Positions 28,487 through 36,770 of a stretch of 64,000 nucleotides of DNA are shown here, one piece after another; the first letter of the stretch is position 1, and each line of letters opens with the position of its first letter. Source of the DNA: an uncultured Eubacteriales bacterium. GTDB taxonomy: Bacteria; Bacillota; Clostridia; Oscillospirales; Oscillospiraceae. The stretch spans positions 96,843 to 160,842 of the forward strand of contig ONOL01000001.1 of assembly GCA_900319465.1 (NCBI GenBank), written 5' to 3'. The notes beneath the pieces are model-generated. The model was not told the origin of the DNA and did no database searches. It worked only from the letters and a program-made list of their open reading frames with translations. The translations under genes were made by a program, and so were the position numbers.

Positions 28487-28897
28487 ATGAACATCGAACT
28501 GAGCGACAAGGAATTCCGGCGGCTGCTGGACATGGTGTATATCGGCAACTGGATCCTCAACTCCGCGCGCGGGGAGGATCGCTTCGAGGATTACGACCGG
28601 CTGCAGGAGAAGCTCTTCGCCCTCTGCCTGAAAAACGGCATGCCCACGCTTGCCGCGCGCTGGATGGGTCACGTGTTCCCCTCGCAGGCCTACGAGGACG
28701 GCGGCATCCACGAGGCCATCGCGGACTATGAGGACGCGGTGTTCTACGACATCCTCGCCGAGGAGCTGGCCCGCCGGGATTTGGGCTTCGCGGAGAGCGA
28801 ACCGGAGGATTATTCCGAGCTGAACGCCCGGATGGAGGAATATCTGACCGAGTTCGACAAAAACGGGCTGAACACCATCAATATTGAGAATATGTAA
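28487..28897 (+). CDS. Conserved-looking acidic helical protein of unknown function
   Basis: The 136-residue protein is soluble and acidic, with an N-terminal IELSDKEFRRLLDMVYIGNWIL segment, a DYDRLQEKLFAL helix and a C-terminal ARMEEYLTEFDKN stretch. It has a strong AAGGGGAGG ribosome binding site, a promoter and normal codon use, so I treat it as real. I do not recognise a family or catalytic motif. It ends 14 bp before greA and is almost certainly cotranscribed with it. Confidence 0.7.
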   Translation: MNIELSDKEFRRLLDMVYIGNWILNSARGEDRFEDYDRLQEKLFALCLKNGMPTLAARWMGHVFPSQAYEDGGIHEAIADYEDAVFYDILAEELARRDLGFAESEPEDYSELNARMEEYLTEFDKNGLNTINIENM

Positions 28898-28911
28898 GGA
28901 CGGCACAAACC

Positions 28912-29415
28912 ATGCATGACGAGCTGACCCGCGAGGACATCCGCAAAATGCAGGAGGAGCTCGACTACCGCAGGCTGGAGCTGATGCCCGGCCTGATCGA
29001 GGAGGTCAAGCGTACCCGCGCCTTCGGAGATCTGAGCGAAAATTTTGAGTACAAGGCGGCCAAGCAGGCGCAGAACAAAAACCGCAGCCGCATCCGCTAC
29101 CTCGAGGGCATGATCAAGACCGCGAAGCTGATCGAGGACCGCTCCGGCAGCGACCAGGTCGGCCTCTTCGACAAGGTGGAGATCTATATGCCAGAGGACG
29201 ACGAGACGGAGATCATCCAGGTCGTGACCACCGTGCGCTGCGACCCGCGCAGGGGACTGATCAGCAAGGAGAGTCCTTTCGGAAAGCAGGTGCTGGGAAA
29301 ACGGGTGGGCGACCGCTTCACCGTCGCGGTGAATGAGAGCTATTCCTACGAGGCCGAGATCCGCGCCATTACCAAAAGCGAGGACGACGGCTCCGCCCCG
29401 CTCCTGCAATACTGA
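28912..29415 (+). CDS. greA: GreA/GreB-type transcription elongation factor
   Basis: The 167-residue protein has the Gre layout: an N-terminal coiled coil whose tip carries the acidic GDLSENFEYKAAKQAQ motif that reaches the RNA polymerase active site to trigger cleavage of backtracked RNA, and a C-terminal FKBP-like domain with GLISKESPFGKQVLGKRVGD. The first 20 residues are longer than the usual GreA start, so it could be a GreA paralogue rather than the main housekeeping copy. It is the second gene of a two-gene unit and is followed directly by a terminator. Confidence 0.88.
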   Translation: MHDELTREDIRKMQEELDYRRLELMPGLIEEVKRTRAFGDLSENFEYKAAKQAQNKNRSRIRYLEGMIKTAKLIEDRSGSDQVGLFDKVEIYMPEDDETEIIQVVTTVRCDPRRGLISKESPFGKQVLGKRVGDRFTVAVNESYSYEAEIRAITKSEDDGSAPLLQY

Positions 29416-29417
29416 AA

Positions 29418-29450
29418 AAAACGGCCTTTTCCCCCGGGAAAGGGCTGTTT
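29418..29450 (+). terminator. Intrinsic terminator behind greA
   Basis: A 15-bp stem with two G-U pairs, tiny loop and flanking A/T runs lies 3 bp behind the greA stop. Confidence 0.85.
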
Positions 29451-29466
29451 TTCTGTGGAAAAGCCC

Positions 29467-29494
29467 TTGACATTTGCCGGCGGAACGGTATAAT
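29467..29494 (+). promoter_or_regulatory. Strong sigma-A promoter for rpsF-ssb-rpsR
   Basis: Consensus TTGACA and TATAAT are 16 bp apart. Transcription should begin near 29501, giving a 93-nt leader. Confidence 0.9.
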
Positions 29495-29530
29495 AATATG
29501 GCCTGTCCGTATGGGCGGGTCGATATCCTT

Positions 29531-29570
29531 GCTCCCACGGGCGCCAGGCGCCCAATTCCGTGTGGGGGCC
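29531..29570 (+). promoter_or_regulatory. Probable S6:S18 autoregulatory leader hairpin
   Basis: A lower stem pairs CTCCCAC (from 29532) with GTGGGGG (to 29568) and an upper stem pairs GGGCGCC with GGCGCCC. Between them on the 3' side is a one-sided bulge AATTCCGT holding CCG. A hairpin with a CCG-containing bulge ahead of rpsF is the known binding site by which the S6:S18 complex represses its own operon; rpsF and rpsR are both in this operon. Assignment is by structure read by eye. Confidence 0.65.
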
Positions 29571-29593
29571 AGAGACCAAAAGGAGGTGCAACC

Positions 29594-29890
29594 ATGGCAA
29601 AAGCAAGCGAAAAGTACGAAGTGATGTACATCATCAACCCCAACCTCTCCGAGGAGGAGACCGCGGCGGTCGTTGAGAAGTTCAAGGCGCTTGTTGAGGC
29701 TAACGGTACTCTGGAAGAGTTGGAGGAGATGGGCAAGCGCAAGCTGGCTTACGAGATCAACTACATTTCCGAGGGAACCTACGTGCTGATGAAGTTCACC
29801 AGCGGCCCCGACTTCCCCGCCGAGCTTGACCGTATTCTCGGTATTACCGACGGCATCATGCGTCGCCTGATCACCCTGCGCGCAGAGTAA
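29594..29890 (+). CDS. rpsF: Small subunit ribosomal protein bS6
   Basis: The 98-residue protein shows the S6 ferredoxin-like fold pattern: KYEVMYIINPNLSEEE, GKRKLAYEINYISEGTYVLMKF and a C-terminal GITDGIMRRLITLR strand. S6 binds S18 and helix 22-23 of 16S rRNA. AGGAGGTG lies 6 bp before ATG. It is the first gene of the conserved rpsF-ssb-rpsR operon and is preceded by the likely autoregulatory leader. Confidence 0.97.
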   Translation: MAKASEKYEVMYIINPNLSEEETAAVVEKFKALVEANGTLEELEEMGKRKLAYEINYISEGTYVLMKFTSGPDFPAELDRILGITDGIMRRLITLRAE

Positions 29891-29901
29891 AGGAGACGGA
29901 A

Positions 29902-30393
29902 ATGCTCAACCACATCGTTATCATGGGTCGTCTGACCCGCGACCCCGAGCTGCGCACCACGCAGTCCGGCGTCAGTGTGACGTCCTTCACCGTTGCGGTG
30001 GACCGCGATTTCGGCGGCCGCGACGGCGGCGAGAAGCAGACCGATTTCATCGACTGCGTCGCCTGGCGTCAGACCGGCGAGTTCGTGTCCAAGTACTTCC
30101 ACAAGGGCAGTATGATCGTTGTCTCCGGCCGCCTGCAGAGCCGCAAGTGGCAGGACCGCGACGGCAACAACCGCACCAGTTGGGAGATCACCGCGGACAA
30201 CGTGTACTTTGGGGAGAGCCGCGCCAGCTCCGGCGGCAACAGCGGCAGCTACTCCCGCGATGACGGCGGCTACTCCGACAACAGCTCCCAGAACTCCGGC
30301 AATTACGGCGCCTACGACAGCGGGCGCAGCAGCGCTCCCGCTCCCTCTGCCTTTGCCGAGCTGGACGACGGCGACGGAGAGCTCCCGTTTTAA
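29902..30393 (+). CDS. ssb: Single-stranded DNA-binding protein
   Basis: The 163-residue SSB begins with NHIVIMGRLTRDPELRTT, followed by VTSFTVAVDRDF, DFIDCVAWRQTGEFVSKYF and SGRLQSRKWQDRDGNNR, the complete OB fold. A Gly/Ser/Tyr-rich disordered linker precedes the acidic tail LDDGDGELPF, whose DGELPF tip is the usual docking peptide for partner proteins. It lies between rpsF and rpsR as in most Firmicutes, linking replication to ribosome synthesis. Confidence 0.97.
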   Translation: MLNHIVIMGRLTRDPELRTTQSGVSVTSFTVAVDRDFGGRDGGEKQTDFIDCVAWRQTGEFVSKYFHKGSMIVVSGRLQSRKWQDRDGNNRTSWEITADNVYFGESRASSGGNSGSYSRDDGGYSDNSSQNSGNYGAYDSGRSSAPAPSAFAELDDGDGELPF

Positions 30394-30435
30394 TTCGGAA
30401 CGACCGAGAAATACTGAGAATAGGAGGATACAGCT

Positions 30436-30675
30436 TTGGCTTTCGATAAGAACAACCCCAAGAACCGCAAACGCAGAAAAGTTTGCCAGTTCTGCGTGGA
30501 CAAGGCCACTTATATCGATTACAAGGACACCGCGAAGCTTCGCCGCTTCCTGTCCGAGCGCGGCAAGATCCTGCCCCGCCGTACCACCGGTACCTGCGCC
30601 ATGCATCAGCGCGAGCTGACCGAGGCGATCAAGCGTTCCCGCCAGGTGGCGCTCCTGCCCTACGTGCTCGATTAA
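30436..30675 (+). CDS. rpsR: Small subunit ribosomal protein bS18
   Basis: The 79-residue protein carries [39 protein letters not shown] and [20 protein letters not shown], the full S18 pattern. The cysteines (CQFC and GTCAMH) suggest the zinc-binding form. The start codon is TTG at 30436, fixed by TAGGAGGATACAGC immediately before it and by the conserved N terminus. It ends the operon at the terminator at 30687-30718. Confidence 0.96.
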   Translation: MAFDKNNPKNRKRRKVCQFCVDKATYIDYKDTAKLRRFLSERGKILPRRTTGTCAMHQRELTEAIKRSRQVALLPYVLD

Positions 30676-30686
30676 GTCTGCAAAAC

Positions 30687-30718
30687 AAGCTCCCGCATCC
30701 GAACGGATGCGGGAGCTT
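30687..30718. terminator. Bidirectional intrinsic terminator
   Basis: AAGCTCCCGCATCC and its complement pair around GAAC with T-rich flanks on both strands; it serves rpsR and the convergent NUDIX gene. Confidence 0.9.
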
Positions 30719-30720
30719 TG

Positions 30721-31179
30721 TTATCCTCGTTTCCCCCTCGCCCAGTCTGTGAGCGCGGGGCGGTTCGGGGGCATGATCGCATCCGGCAGCTCCGCCGCGG
30801 ACACGAAGCGCAGCTCCTCCACCTCGCCCTGCCGGGGGCAGAGCGTCCCGCTCCAGTCGCGGCAGAGATAAACCACGTCCACATTGGAGACCTCGTCCCC
30901 GTTGGGATAGACGTAATGCAGCTCTTTTCCGGAGTACACCCCGAAGAGCTCCAGCGCGTGCGCCTTGATCCCCGTCTCCTCAAGCAGCTCCCGCGCCGCG
31001 GCCGCCCCGACTTCCTCATCCAGTTCCACCGAGCCGCCCGGATAGCCCCAGCAGCCGTTGTCGCTGCGCCGCTGCAGCAGGATGCGCCCCTGCCCGTCCT
31101 CAACAATGACGCTCGCCCCCACCTGCAGAAGCGGCCGGCATCCCAGCTCCCTGCGCAGGTCCATGATATATCCGGACAT
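30721..31179 (-). CDS. NUDIX hydrolase
   Basis: The 152-residue enzyme contains an intact Nudix box, GGSVELDEEVGAAAARELLEETGI with the REllEE core that binds metal and hydrolyses X-linked nucleoside diphosphates. The preceding ILLQRRSDNGCWGYPGG and the VYPNGDEVSNVDVVYLC strand resemble members acting on ADP-ribose or oxidised nucleotides, but substrate cannot be assigned. It is a single gene ending at the shared terminator; the 71-bp gap upstream separates it from the GLUG protein gene. Confidence 0.9.
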   Translation of the reverse strand: MSGYIMDLRRELGCRPLLQVGASVIVEDGQGRILLQRRSDNGCWGYPGGSVELDEEVGAAAARELLEETGIKAHALELFGVYSGKELHYVYPNGDEVSNVDVVYLCRDWSGTLCPRQGEVEELRFVSAAELPDAIMPPNRPALTDWARGKRG

Positions 31180-31250
31180 GGCTTCCTCCCCTTCCGGTCG
31201 TCATGATAAGGCCGGGGGATGCGGCAGAGGCCGCATTCCCCGGATTTGTA

Positions 31251-34139
31251 TTACTCTTGGGAAGCCTTCTTTTCGGCTTCTCTCTTCTTCGCCCCGGCAA
31301 AGGCCACAGGGACCGAGATGAGCACGACCAGCGCGGCAGCGCCGGCCAGCACCCAGGGAAGGACCTGCCAGCGCAGGCTGTCCCGCTCGGCCACGGCGAA
31401 GATCACGCTGTCCTCCCCGGCGGGGAAGGTGACGTAGCTGCCGCTGCGTCCAAGCTCCTGGCGCACCCATTCGTCTCCGCTGAGGCGGTACACGTCCAGC
31501 GTCTTGCCCTTCTCCGCCTGCGGCATCAGGAAGCGCACGGTATAGCCCTCGCCGTCGGGATTGGTATAGCCGTCCATGCTCAGCTCCCAGGCCTCCAGCG
31601 CAAGGAGCTCCTCGGGCAGCGCGCCCTCGTAGGGCTTCATCGCTATGCGGATCTCCTCCTGGAAATCGCCCTCCACCAGCAGGATGGACATGGGCGAGCC
31701 GTCGCGGGTGGTTTCCACGGCAATGGTGCCGCGGTGCAGCACGTACTCGGCCTCGACCGTGGTGTTGAAGCGGAGGTTTTCGCTCTCGAACGCCTTCCAG
31801 CTTCCGGCGTAGCCCTGCTTCTCGGGGACGGCGGGGATCTGGGAGGCCTTGAGCGAACCGCCGTAGGGCAGTCTCACGTTCTTGACCAGCTCGCCGTCGG
31901 CCAGGAAGCTGACCGTGATGTACTGGAACTCCTCGGGCACGTTCTCACGGGCGATAAGCTCCTCATAGCTGACGGGCGCGGCCTTCTCCGCGTAGCTGAT
32001 CCCGTCCACGGCGCCGAGGCTGTCATGCACATAGACGTTGCGCTCGACGGCCTCCTCGACGTTCACGTCCGCCCAGCCGGCGATGGCGCCCGCACATACG
32101 TTGGAGGAGCTGAGCTCCACCAGCGTCGCGCAGTCGGTGATGGTGTTGCCGAAGCCCGCGACGCCGCCGACGTACTTGCTGCCGGTAAGGCTGCACATGG
32201 CGAACGATTCGCGGATGGCGGTGCTGGAATAGCCGGCCACGCCGCCGACGTAGCTGCCGTCGCTGCTGTCGACGCTGCCGTAGCCCTCGCACTTGATCAC
32301 AAGGCCGGTCTCGGAGCTGCCGACCACGCCGCCGATGCGGTCCTTACGGCCGGCCACGCTGCCGTAGTTGATGTTGTCGGAGCTGACGCACTTGGTCTCG
32401 TACGTCTTGTTGACGATGCCGTTGACGCCGATCGTCTCGACCAGCTTGTCCTCCATGTCGAACTCGTACTCGATGCCCATCGCGCCGATGACGCCGCCGA
32501 CGTTGCTGTCGCCTTCGATGCGGCCGTGGTTGCGGTTCTCGGAGACGCGGCCCTCGGTGTCCTCCTGGCCGAGCTGCTCGGAGATGTCGTCGAGCACCTG
32601 CTTGTTGGCCGAGCCGCCGATGGCGTCGGACATCATGAGCAGGACCTTGGAGAACTGGTTGTTGGCGTTGCCCAGATCCACGGACAGCATGCCGGAGGTG
32701 TCGCTCATGACCCCGTAGGCGTCGCCCAGGCGGTCGGAGATGCCGTGATAGTTTTCCGAGGCATTGGAGCCGGTGTTGTAGCTGACGCCGTCCTCGCCGG
32801 CGATGCTGCCGCCGCTGCTGCTGCCGGAGACGCCGGAGATCGTCCCGCCGCTTTCGGAAGCGGAGATGCTGCCGTTGTTCGCGTCCTCCAGAAGGGAGCC
32901 GCCGTCCGCCTCCGCATCCTCGCGCAGGGAGTTCATCTCCGCGCTCATAGCGGCCAGATCGCCGGACGCCGCGTTCAGGTACTGGTTGAGCGCCACGATC
33001 TCATCGGCCAGGCTCGCCTCGGAGATCAGGTTCAGGAAGGGCTCCATCTGGCCGACGATGCCGGCCACGTCCTTGCGGCCGAGCACGGTGCCGAAATTCT
33101 CGCAGCCGCTCAGAAAGCCCGCCTGACGGCCCGCGATGCCGCCCAGGTTATAGCCGAAATGCTGGTAGCCGACGTCGCCGCGGTTGACGCAGTCGAGCAG
33201 CGCGCCGCTGGAATAGCCCGCGATGCCGCCGCTGTCGGAGACGACGCTCTCGTCCTCGGCGTTCAGGAGCTCAAGGCTGTTGGTGGTCACGGCGGCCAGA
33301 TCGTCCAGGCTGAGCATCTCTTCGGTCACGGTGGTGTTCACCGGCCCGTGGTTCTCGCAGTTTCGGATCAGGCCCTCGCTGTAACCCACAATGCCGCCGG
33401 TGAAGCGCTTGCCGTTGACCTCCGCGTCGGCCCGGCAGCCGAGGATCGAGCCGAAGCTCTGGCCCACGAGGCCGCCCACATAGTTGCGGCCGCTGACCGT
33501 GCCCTCAAAGCTGCAGTTTTCGATGCTGCCGCCGCTGCTGCCTGCGAGCGCGCCGATCTTGTCGCTGCCGTTGCTCGGCGCGACCGTCCCCTTGAGCTTC
33601 AGATCGCGGATCACGCCCGTGCTCTGCACGTAGCGGAACAGCCCCAGGTTCGAGCCGCCCGACAGGTACATGCCGCTGATGCTGTGTCCGCCGCCTTCAA
33701 AGACGCCGCTGAAAATGGGGATCGAGACGCCGGGCGCGGCGCTGAGATCCAGGTCCGCGTCCAGAATCACCGTCAGGCCGACGGAATAGGTGTCCAGCGC
33801 GCAGTTCGCCGCGAGGCGGCGGAAGTCCTCCACGCTCGCCACGTGCTCCGTTCTGGCCTCGACAGGAGCGGCCTCTGCCGCCGCCGTTGAGGCTGCCGCC
33901 GGCGCCGAAATCGTCCCGCCCGCGGGCGCGGCTTCCTGCTGCGCAGGCTCCGCCTCCTGGCTTGCGGGAGGCGCGGGCGTCTCCCCGTCGGCGGGGGCGA
34001 TGGTGCCCGCGGAAGCCGTCGTACTCGTTCCTCCGCCCAGCGCGGGCAGGATCGTTCCCGCGGCGGAGGCCGCGGGGCAGCCCAGCGAAGCCAGCAACAG
34101 CAGCGTCATCGCAAGGGCAAGCATCCGTTTTCCTCTCAT
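31251..34139 (-). CDS. Large GLUG-repeat surface protein, tail-anchored
   Basis: The 962-residue product starts at MRGKRMLALAM with a signal peptide ending near ASAAG. Residues about 27-90 form a Pro/Ala/Glu-rich linker with repeated GTI-x-P motifs. From about 105 to 730 there are many GLUG-type repeats (for example VGGLVGQSFGSILGC, TGGIVGYSEGLIRNC, VGGVAGYSS) expected to stack as a beta-helix. They are interrupted by a helical insert (about 395-560; EIVALNQYLNAASGDLAAMS, SDRLGDAYGVMSDTSGML). A Flg_new/internalin-B-type repeat (SFLADGELVKNVRLPYGG..AGSWKAFE) follows, then beta domains, one transmembrane helix and a basic tail. Its ATG overlaps the MMPL exporter stop by 4 bp, so the two are translationally coupled and likely act together at the cell surface. 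Confidence 0.85.
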   Translation of the reverse strand: MRGKRMLALAMTLLLLASLGCPAASAAGTILPALGGGTSTTASAGTIAPADGETPAPPASQEAEPAQQEAAPAGGTISAPAAASTAAAEAAPVEARTEHVASVEDFRRLAANCALDTYSVGLTVILDADLDLSAAPGVSIPIFSGVFEGGGHSISGMYLSGGSNLGLFRYVQSTGVIRDLKLKGTVAPSNGSDKIGALAGSSGGSIENCSFEGTVSGRNYVGGLVGQSFGSILGCRADAEVNGKRFTGGIVGYSEGLIRNCENHGPVNTTVTEEMLSLDDLAAVTTNSLELLNAEDESVVSDSGGIAGYSSGALLDCVNRGDVGYQHFGYNLGGIAGRQAGFLSGCENFGTVLGRKDVAGIVGQMEPFLNLISEASLADEIVALNQYLNAASGDLAAMSAEMNSLREDAEADGGSLLEDANNGSISASESGGTISGVSGSSSGGSIAGEDGVSYNTGSNASENYHGISDRLGDAYGVMSDTSGMLSVDLGNANNQFSKVLLMMSDAIGGSANKQVLDDISEQLGQEDTEGRVSENRNHGRIEGDSNVGGVIGAMGIEYEFDMEDKLVETIGVNGIVNKTYETKCVSSDNINYGSVAGRKDRIGGVVGSSETGLVIKCEGYGSVDSSDGSYVGGVAGYSSTAIRESFAMCSLTGSKYVGGVAGFGNTITDCATLVELSSSNVCAGAIAGWADVNVEEAVERNVYVHDSLGAVDGISYAEKAAPVSYEELIARENVPEEFQYITVSFLADGELVKNVRLPYGGSLKASQIPAVPEKQGYAGSWKAFESENLRFNTTVEAEYVLHRGTIAVETTRDGSPMSILLVEGDFQEEIRIAMKPYEGALPEELLALEAWELSMDGYTNPDGEGYTVRFLMPQAEKGKTLDVYRLSGDEWVRQELGRSGSYVTFPAGEDSVIFAVAERDSLRWQVLPWVLAGAAALVVLISVPVAFAGAKKREAEKKASQE

Positions 34140-36607
34140 AGTCTGTTCACTCCGTCTTCGGTCGGTTGCGCCCCGCTCTCGTCCAGCCCGGGCGTTTCCA
34201 TTTCTTCTACGTTGTTGATGTCCACAATGGCGCTCATGGTGCCCCGGAAGACGCCGTGCACCTCGGCGTCGAAATAGCCGTTCATCGTCCCGCGCACACG
34301 CCCGTCGATGCGCATCATGCCCTGCCTGCTGGCGACCTTGATGGCGGGCGAGAGCTCGAAGCTGGTACGGGAGATGAGAAGATCGCCCAGCAGCAGGATC
34401 TGGGGCAGCACGCACATGACCAGGAAAATCGAGATCAGCGTGCCGGTGCCCAGGTAGACGCCGATGGCCGAGATCGTTTCATTGGAGGTCATCAGGCCGA
34501 TGGCCATGCCGGCCGAGGCCAGGATCGTGCCGGAGGTGATGATGGTGGGGAAGGCCTGATTCAGGGTCTCCAACATGGCCTCCTTCAGCGGCAGCTCCTT
34601 CTTCAGCGCGAGATAGCGGCTGGAAATGACGATGGCGTAGTCGATGTTCGCGCCCATCTGGATGGCGCTGATGATGAGGTAGGTCAGGAAGTAGAGGTTT
34701 CGTCCGTTCAGGAACGGGGGCGAGAAATTGCACCAGATACTGCCCTGGATGATCACGATCAGCAGCACCGGCAGCCCGACCGAGCGGAAGGTGAAGATCA
34801 GCACCGCGACGACGAAGAACACCGTGAGGATGCTGATGAGCAGATTGTCGTGCTCAAAGGAGCTGCGCAGGTCGTAGCAGCTCGTGGTGTCGCCCACGAG
34901 AAAGTGCTCGGAGTAGAAGCGGGCGGCGATACCGCGCAGGATGTTGAGGTACTCGTAGCTCTCCTCGGCTTCCGTCGGCAGATCGACCTCCACCACAATG
35001 CGGCTCCAGTTCTCGCTCTGGAGCTGGAGCCTTGCGTCGTCCAGCTCCTCCTTCAGATCGTCCAGCTTCTCCTCCGTCTCGTCCGGCAGGTTGATGGTGA
35101 CCGAGTCGCGCTGGTTGTTGAGATAGGTGAAGAGGTCGATCAGGGAGATGCGGTAGTTGTCGATGTTGGTGGCGGCCTGGCCGTAATCGTCCTGCTCCAT
35201 GGCGTAGCCGGTGTAGAGCACCCGGGCCACCTCGTAGTCCAGATCGGTCATCTCCGCGAACTGGCGCGGCGTCAGCGCCGAGGTGATGAGATAGTCGTCG
35301 TTGGCCTCAATGCCCGCAAGCCCCGTCACCGAGACGGTCTGCGGGAGCTGGCGGATCTCCGTGATCAGCTCCGCTTCCTTTTCGTAGTCCCCGGCGGGGA
35401 CGAGGAGGGCGATCTGGTTGTTGGCGCCGAAGGTCTCGATGATCTGCTCGCGCGCGATCTGGGTATCGTTCTGGCGGATGGAGCGCACCGAGTACAAATC
35501 GTACACATAGTGGGCGTTGTGGGAGCAGAAATACGCGCCCGCAAGCACCGCGGCAAACAGGATCGGCACTACGAAACGGGTGGCGTAGGCATAGCGGCCG
35601 AGGAAGGAGATCTTCGGCACGAAGCTCTTGTGGTGCGTCCTGTCGATGGCCCCGGCGAAAGCCACGAGCAGCCCCGGCATCAGCAGGAAGACCGCGCAGA
35701 GGCTCAGCAGGATCGCTTTGATGAGCACGACGCCCATATCGAAGCCCAGCCGGAACTGCATGAAGGTCAGCGCAAGCAGGCCGGACACCGTGGTCAGGCT
35801 GCTGGCGGAGATCTCCGGGATGGCCTTGCTCAGCGCGGCGATGGCGGCCTCCCTGGGCGGCTTGTCCACGTGCTCCTCCATATAGCGGTGGCAGAGGATG
35901 ATGGCGTAGTCGATGGCCAGTGCGAGTTGGAGCACGATGGCGATGGCGTTGGTAACGAAGGAGATCTCGCCCATCAGGTAGTTGGTGCCCATGTTCAGCA
36001 GCGCCGCCGCGCCGAAGGTGATGAGCAGCACGGGGATCTCCGCGTAGGTGCGTGAGGTGAAGAGCAGCACGAGCACGATGATGACCACCGCGATCAGATC
36101 GACCACCAGCATCTCCCGGTTGATGATGGCCTTGAGGGGGTTGCCAACCTGGCTGTTCACGTACAGGTCGTAGCTCGAAAGCTTCTGCTCCACCTCGGCG
36201 AGGGCGCGGATGCTCGCCTCGTCGTCGTTGGTGCCGTCAAAGGTGACCGTGAAGAGGGCGGATGAGGAGGCGTAATGCTCCGGCGTCTCGTCGAACAGGA
36301 CGGACTTGACGCCCTCGATCCCCTCGATCTGCGGCAGCAGCGCATCGGCCTGGTCGTAGCTGATGTTCTGCACCATGATCTGGGCGACGGCGTAGGTCGT
36401 AAACTCCCGCTCCATCAGCTCCAGGCCGCGGCGGGTCTCCGTCTCCTCGCCCAGATAGTCGGTCAGCCGGTCGTTGACCTGCACCCAGTTGCGCGAAAAG
36501 GCGCAGAAAACGCACAGCCCGAGAAAAACCGCGAAGAACAGTTTTCTCTTATCCACGATAAACCCGGCAAAGCGGGTCATGAAATTGCTTTTCCTGTTTC
36601 TCGACAT
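34136..36607 (-). CDS. MMPL/RND-family exporter
   Basis: The 823-residue protein is a duplicated RND transporter with about twelve membrane segments: one near residues 22-42, a large extracytoplasmic domain, a bundle with LALAIDYAIILCHRY near 250, then the second half with GANIDYAIVISSRY near 660. These two DY motifs are the MMPL proton-relay/transport signatures. The second extracytoplasmic loop has a charged coiled-coil stretch (ETEEKLDDLKEELDDARLQL). After the last helix about 90 residues form a Gly/Val-patterned tail (IDGRVRGTMNGYFDAEV). MMPL proteins move lipids or glycolipids across the membrane. Coupling to a large surface protein suggests a joint export or envelope-building role. Confidence 0.88.
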   Translation of the reverse strand: MSRNRKSNFMTRFAGFIVDKRKLFFAVFLGLCVFCAFSRNWVQVNDRLTDYLGEETETRRGLELMEREFTTYAVAQIMVQNISYDQADALLPQIEGIEGVKSVLFDETPEHYASSSALFTVTFDGTNDDEASIRALAEVEQKLSSYDLYVNSQVGNPLKAIINREMLVVDLIAVVIIVLVLLFTSRTYAEIPVLLITFGAAALLNMGTNYLMGEISFVTNAIAIVLQLALAIDYAIILCHRYMEEHVDKPPREAAIAALSKAIPEISASSLTTVSGLLALTFMQFRLGFDMGVVLIKAILLSLCAVFLLMPGLLVAFAGAIDRTHHKSFVPKISFLGRYAYATRFVVPILFAAVLAGAYFCSHNAHYVYDLYSVRSIRQNDTQIAREQIIETFGANNQIALLVPAGDYEKEAELITEIRQLPQTVSVTGLAGIEANDDYLITSALTPRQFAEMTDLDYEVARVLYTGYAMEQDDYGQAATNIDNYRISLIDLFTYLNNQRDSVTINLPDETEEKLDDLKEELDDARLQLQSENWSRIVVEVDLPTEAEESYEYLNILRGIAARFYSEHFLVGDTTSCYDLRSSFEHDNLLISILTVFFVVAVLIFTFRSVGLPVLLIVIIQGSIWCNFSPPFLNGRNLYFLTYLIISAIQMGANIDYAIVISSRYLALKKELPLKEAMLETLNQAFPTIITSGTILASAGMAIGLMTSNETISAIGVYLGTGTLISIFLVMCVLPQILLLGDLLISRTSFELSPAIKVASRQGMMRIDGRVRGTMNGYFDAEVHGVFRGTMSAIVDINNVEEMETPGLDESGAQPTEDGVNRL

Positions 36608-36719
36608 GGCAGCTCCCGTAACGGCCGGTCGTCCGGCCGGAAAAGGTCAGCGCCCCGTCTCTGTGCGCGCAGGCCGCGCGGGGAGAGCAAGGCGGAATCC
36701 AACAGAGTATTATCAGAAT

Positions 36720-36748
36720 ATTATACCGTTCCTGCCGGATGATTGCAA
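36720..36748 (-). promoter_or_regulatory. Sigma-A promoter of the MMPL-GLUG operon
   Basis: Minus-strand TTGCAA (36748-36743) and TATAAT (36725-36720) are 17 bp apart; the leader is about 105 nt long. Confidence 0.75.
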
Positions 36749-36770
36749 GGGGCTTCGCCTCTTTTTCGCT

